In this document: piece after piece, positions 63,125-64,000 of the stretch
Layout of the letters: every line of letters begins with the position of its first letter
Position numbering within the stretch: the stretch's first letter is position 1
Assembly: GCA_964570325.1 (NCBI GenBank)
Contig: CAZMXS010000015.1
Span: 7,328 to 71,327, forward strand
Length of the DNA stretch: 64,000 nt
Source: CAZMXS01 sp964570325
GTDB taxonomy: Bacteria > Verrucomicrobiota > Kiritimatiellia > CAIQIC01 > CAZMXS01
Direction: 5' to 3'
Position numbers and translations under genes: made by a program
Notes under the pieces: generated by a model
Told to the model about the DNA's origin: nothing
The model's database searches: none
The model's input: the letters and a program-made list of their open reading frames with translations, nothing else

Positions 63125-64000
63125 ATGGCGCGGCAGAAGCGACAGATCAAGGTGGAGATTCTCAAGGCGCTGCATGAGATTGGGGGCCCGGCCGGCGCGT
63201 TGCGCATCACGGAACGTCTGTTGTCGAAGGGCGCCGACCTGCAGCCGCGGACCGTCCGGTTTTACTTGCTGCAGTTGGACCGCGAGGGGTTGACGCGGTT
63301 TGTCAGCCGGCGGCTTGGCCGCGAACTCACGCCGCGCGGGCGTGAGGAACTGGCGCACGCGAATATCATCGAGCGCGTGGGTTTTATTGCGGCGAAGATT
63401 GATGCGCTGGTTTACCGCATGACATTCAGTTTGGAATCCGGCGCGGGCACCATTATCACCAATATCGCCACCGTGCCGCGCGGCTATTTTCCACGCGCAC
63501 TGGAAGACATGAAGGCGGTGTTTGCGCGCGGGTTGGGAATGGGGTCGCGGATTGCCGTCGCGGACGAGGGCGCGGAGCTGGGCGGTCTGATCGTGCCGCC
63601 GGGGCAGGTCGCGGTAGGCACGGTCTGCAGCGTGACGGTTAATGGCATTATGTTGGAGTGCGGCATTCCAGTGATCTCGCGCTTCGGCGGGTTGCTGGAA
63701 CTGCGCGATAACAAGCCGGTGCGTTTTGTTGAATTGATCGAATACCGCGGCACGACGCTGGATCCATTGGAGATGTTCATCCAGGCGGATATGACGCGGG
63801 TGCGCGACTGCGCGCGGAGCGGGTCGGGGATTATTGGCGCGAGCTTTCGCGAGTTTCCATCCGTGGCGTTGGACGATGTTGTCGCGTTGAAGCGGCGGAT
63901 GGAACGCGTCGGATTGGGTGGAATCCTGGCCATTGGCCATCCGAACCAGCCGCGATTCGATTTCCCGGTGGCGGAGGGGCGGACTGGGGGGGGGGTGGGG
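63125..64000 (+). CDS. nrpR: NrpR-family nitrogen regulator (winged helix + DUF128), 3' end cut by window
   Basis: ATG 63125 opens a frame that runs without stop to the window end (292 residues seen). Residues about 6-75 are a ribonuclease-R-type winged helix (QIKVEILKALHEIGGPAGA, QPRTVRFYLLQLDREGLTRFV, LGRELTPRGREELAHAN). Residues 80 onward are the NrpR regulatory domain (DUF128): VGFIAAKIDALVYRMTF, GLGMGSRIAVADEGAELGGLIVPPGQVAVGTVCSVTVNGIMLECGIPVISRFGGLLEL, then VELIEYRGTTLDPLEMFI and GIIGASFREFPSVALDDV. In methanogens NrpR represses nitrogen genes and is released by 2-oxoglutarate. Here it is divergent from gdhA with shared palindromes. A G-rich run near the window end should be checked for frame. 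Whether a second regulatory domain follows is not visible. Confidence 0.88.
   Translation, partial: MARQKRQIKVEILKALHEIGGPAGALRITERLLSKGADLQPRTVRFYLLQLDREGLTRFVSRRLGRELTPRGREELAHANIIERVGFIAAKIDALVYRMTFSLESGAGTIITNIATVPRGYFPRALEDMKAVFARGLGMGSRIAVADEGAELGGLIVPPGQVAVGTVCSVTVNGIMLECGIPVISRFGGLLELRDNKPVRFVELIEYRGTTLDPLEMFIQADMTRVRDCARSGSGIIGASFREFPSVALDDVVALKRRMERVGLGGILAIGHPNQPRFDFPVAEGRTGGGVG

Overview
The window is high-GC bacterial chromosome. Gene content fits the PVC superphylum, most likely Verrucomicrobiota/Kiritimatiellota: a Minf_1886-type protein, a eukaryotic-type UTP-glucose-1-phosphate uridylyltransferase, large secreted multidomain glycosidases with CBM9 modules, choice-of-anchor/beta-helix surface proteins, GYF_2-like coiled-coil proteins, and a complete-looking mraZ-to-ftsW division/cell-wall cluster. 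The phylum is an inference from gene families. I see no rRNA, tRNA, CRISPR array, prophage or insertion sequence.

Layout. 1-4.35 kb (minus strand): a partial M16 protease, a Minf_1886 protein, a HIT hydrolase, a 64-residue membrane protein and a secreted beta-repeat protein, plus a small orphan gene. 4.8-10.4 kb (plus): two secreted right-handed beta-helix proteins and a polysaccharide flippase. 10.6-26.3 kb: a methyltransferase and a carbohydrate-utilisation island with a 1,995-residue secreted glycosidase-like protein, two LacI regulators, a double GH144-like/CBM9 enzyme and a GH35-like enzyme. The same 12-bp LacI-type palindrome (GAAACYGGTTTC) lies in both LacI intergenic regions. 26.5-35.2 kb: a sensor histidine kinase, a FapA-like protein overlapping a degenerate PAS/kinase-like membrane protein, a lipoprotein, the uridylyltransferase and an M29 aminopeptidase. 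35.5-47.6 kb: the dcw cluster mraZ, small ORF, rsmH, ftsL, ftsI, murE, zinc-ribbon protein, murF, mraY, murD, LysM protein, ftsW, driven by a promoter carrying three GTGGG MraZ boxes at exact 10-bp spacing. 47.9-54.6 kb: ahcY, a secreted three-repeat protein, an RmlD-like reductase, and two GYF_2/coiled-coil proteins flanking a LysM lipoprotein.

The most unusual part is 54.9-64 kb. Two convergent paralogues carry a PPDK/PEP-synthase-type ATP-grasp domain behind a KaiC/RecA-like domain without a visible Walker A, and lack the phosphohistidine domain; their stop codons overlap. Next come a glutamate-dehydrogenase homologue in which all four classical catalytic or substrate residues are replaced (K89S, K113R, K125S, D165N equivalents), then a canonical GdhA, and, divergently, an NrpR-family regulator (2-oxoglutarate-sensing in archaea) that runs off the window. 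The gdhA-nrpR gap carries five copies of ACGGCA/TGCCGT, two of them forming a 22-bp perfect palindrome. Together these suggest a nitrogen/2-oxoglutarate control module with an enzymatically dead GDH paralogue as a possible regulatory subunit; the regulatory reading is inference, the residue replacements and palindrome are read directly from the sequence.
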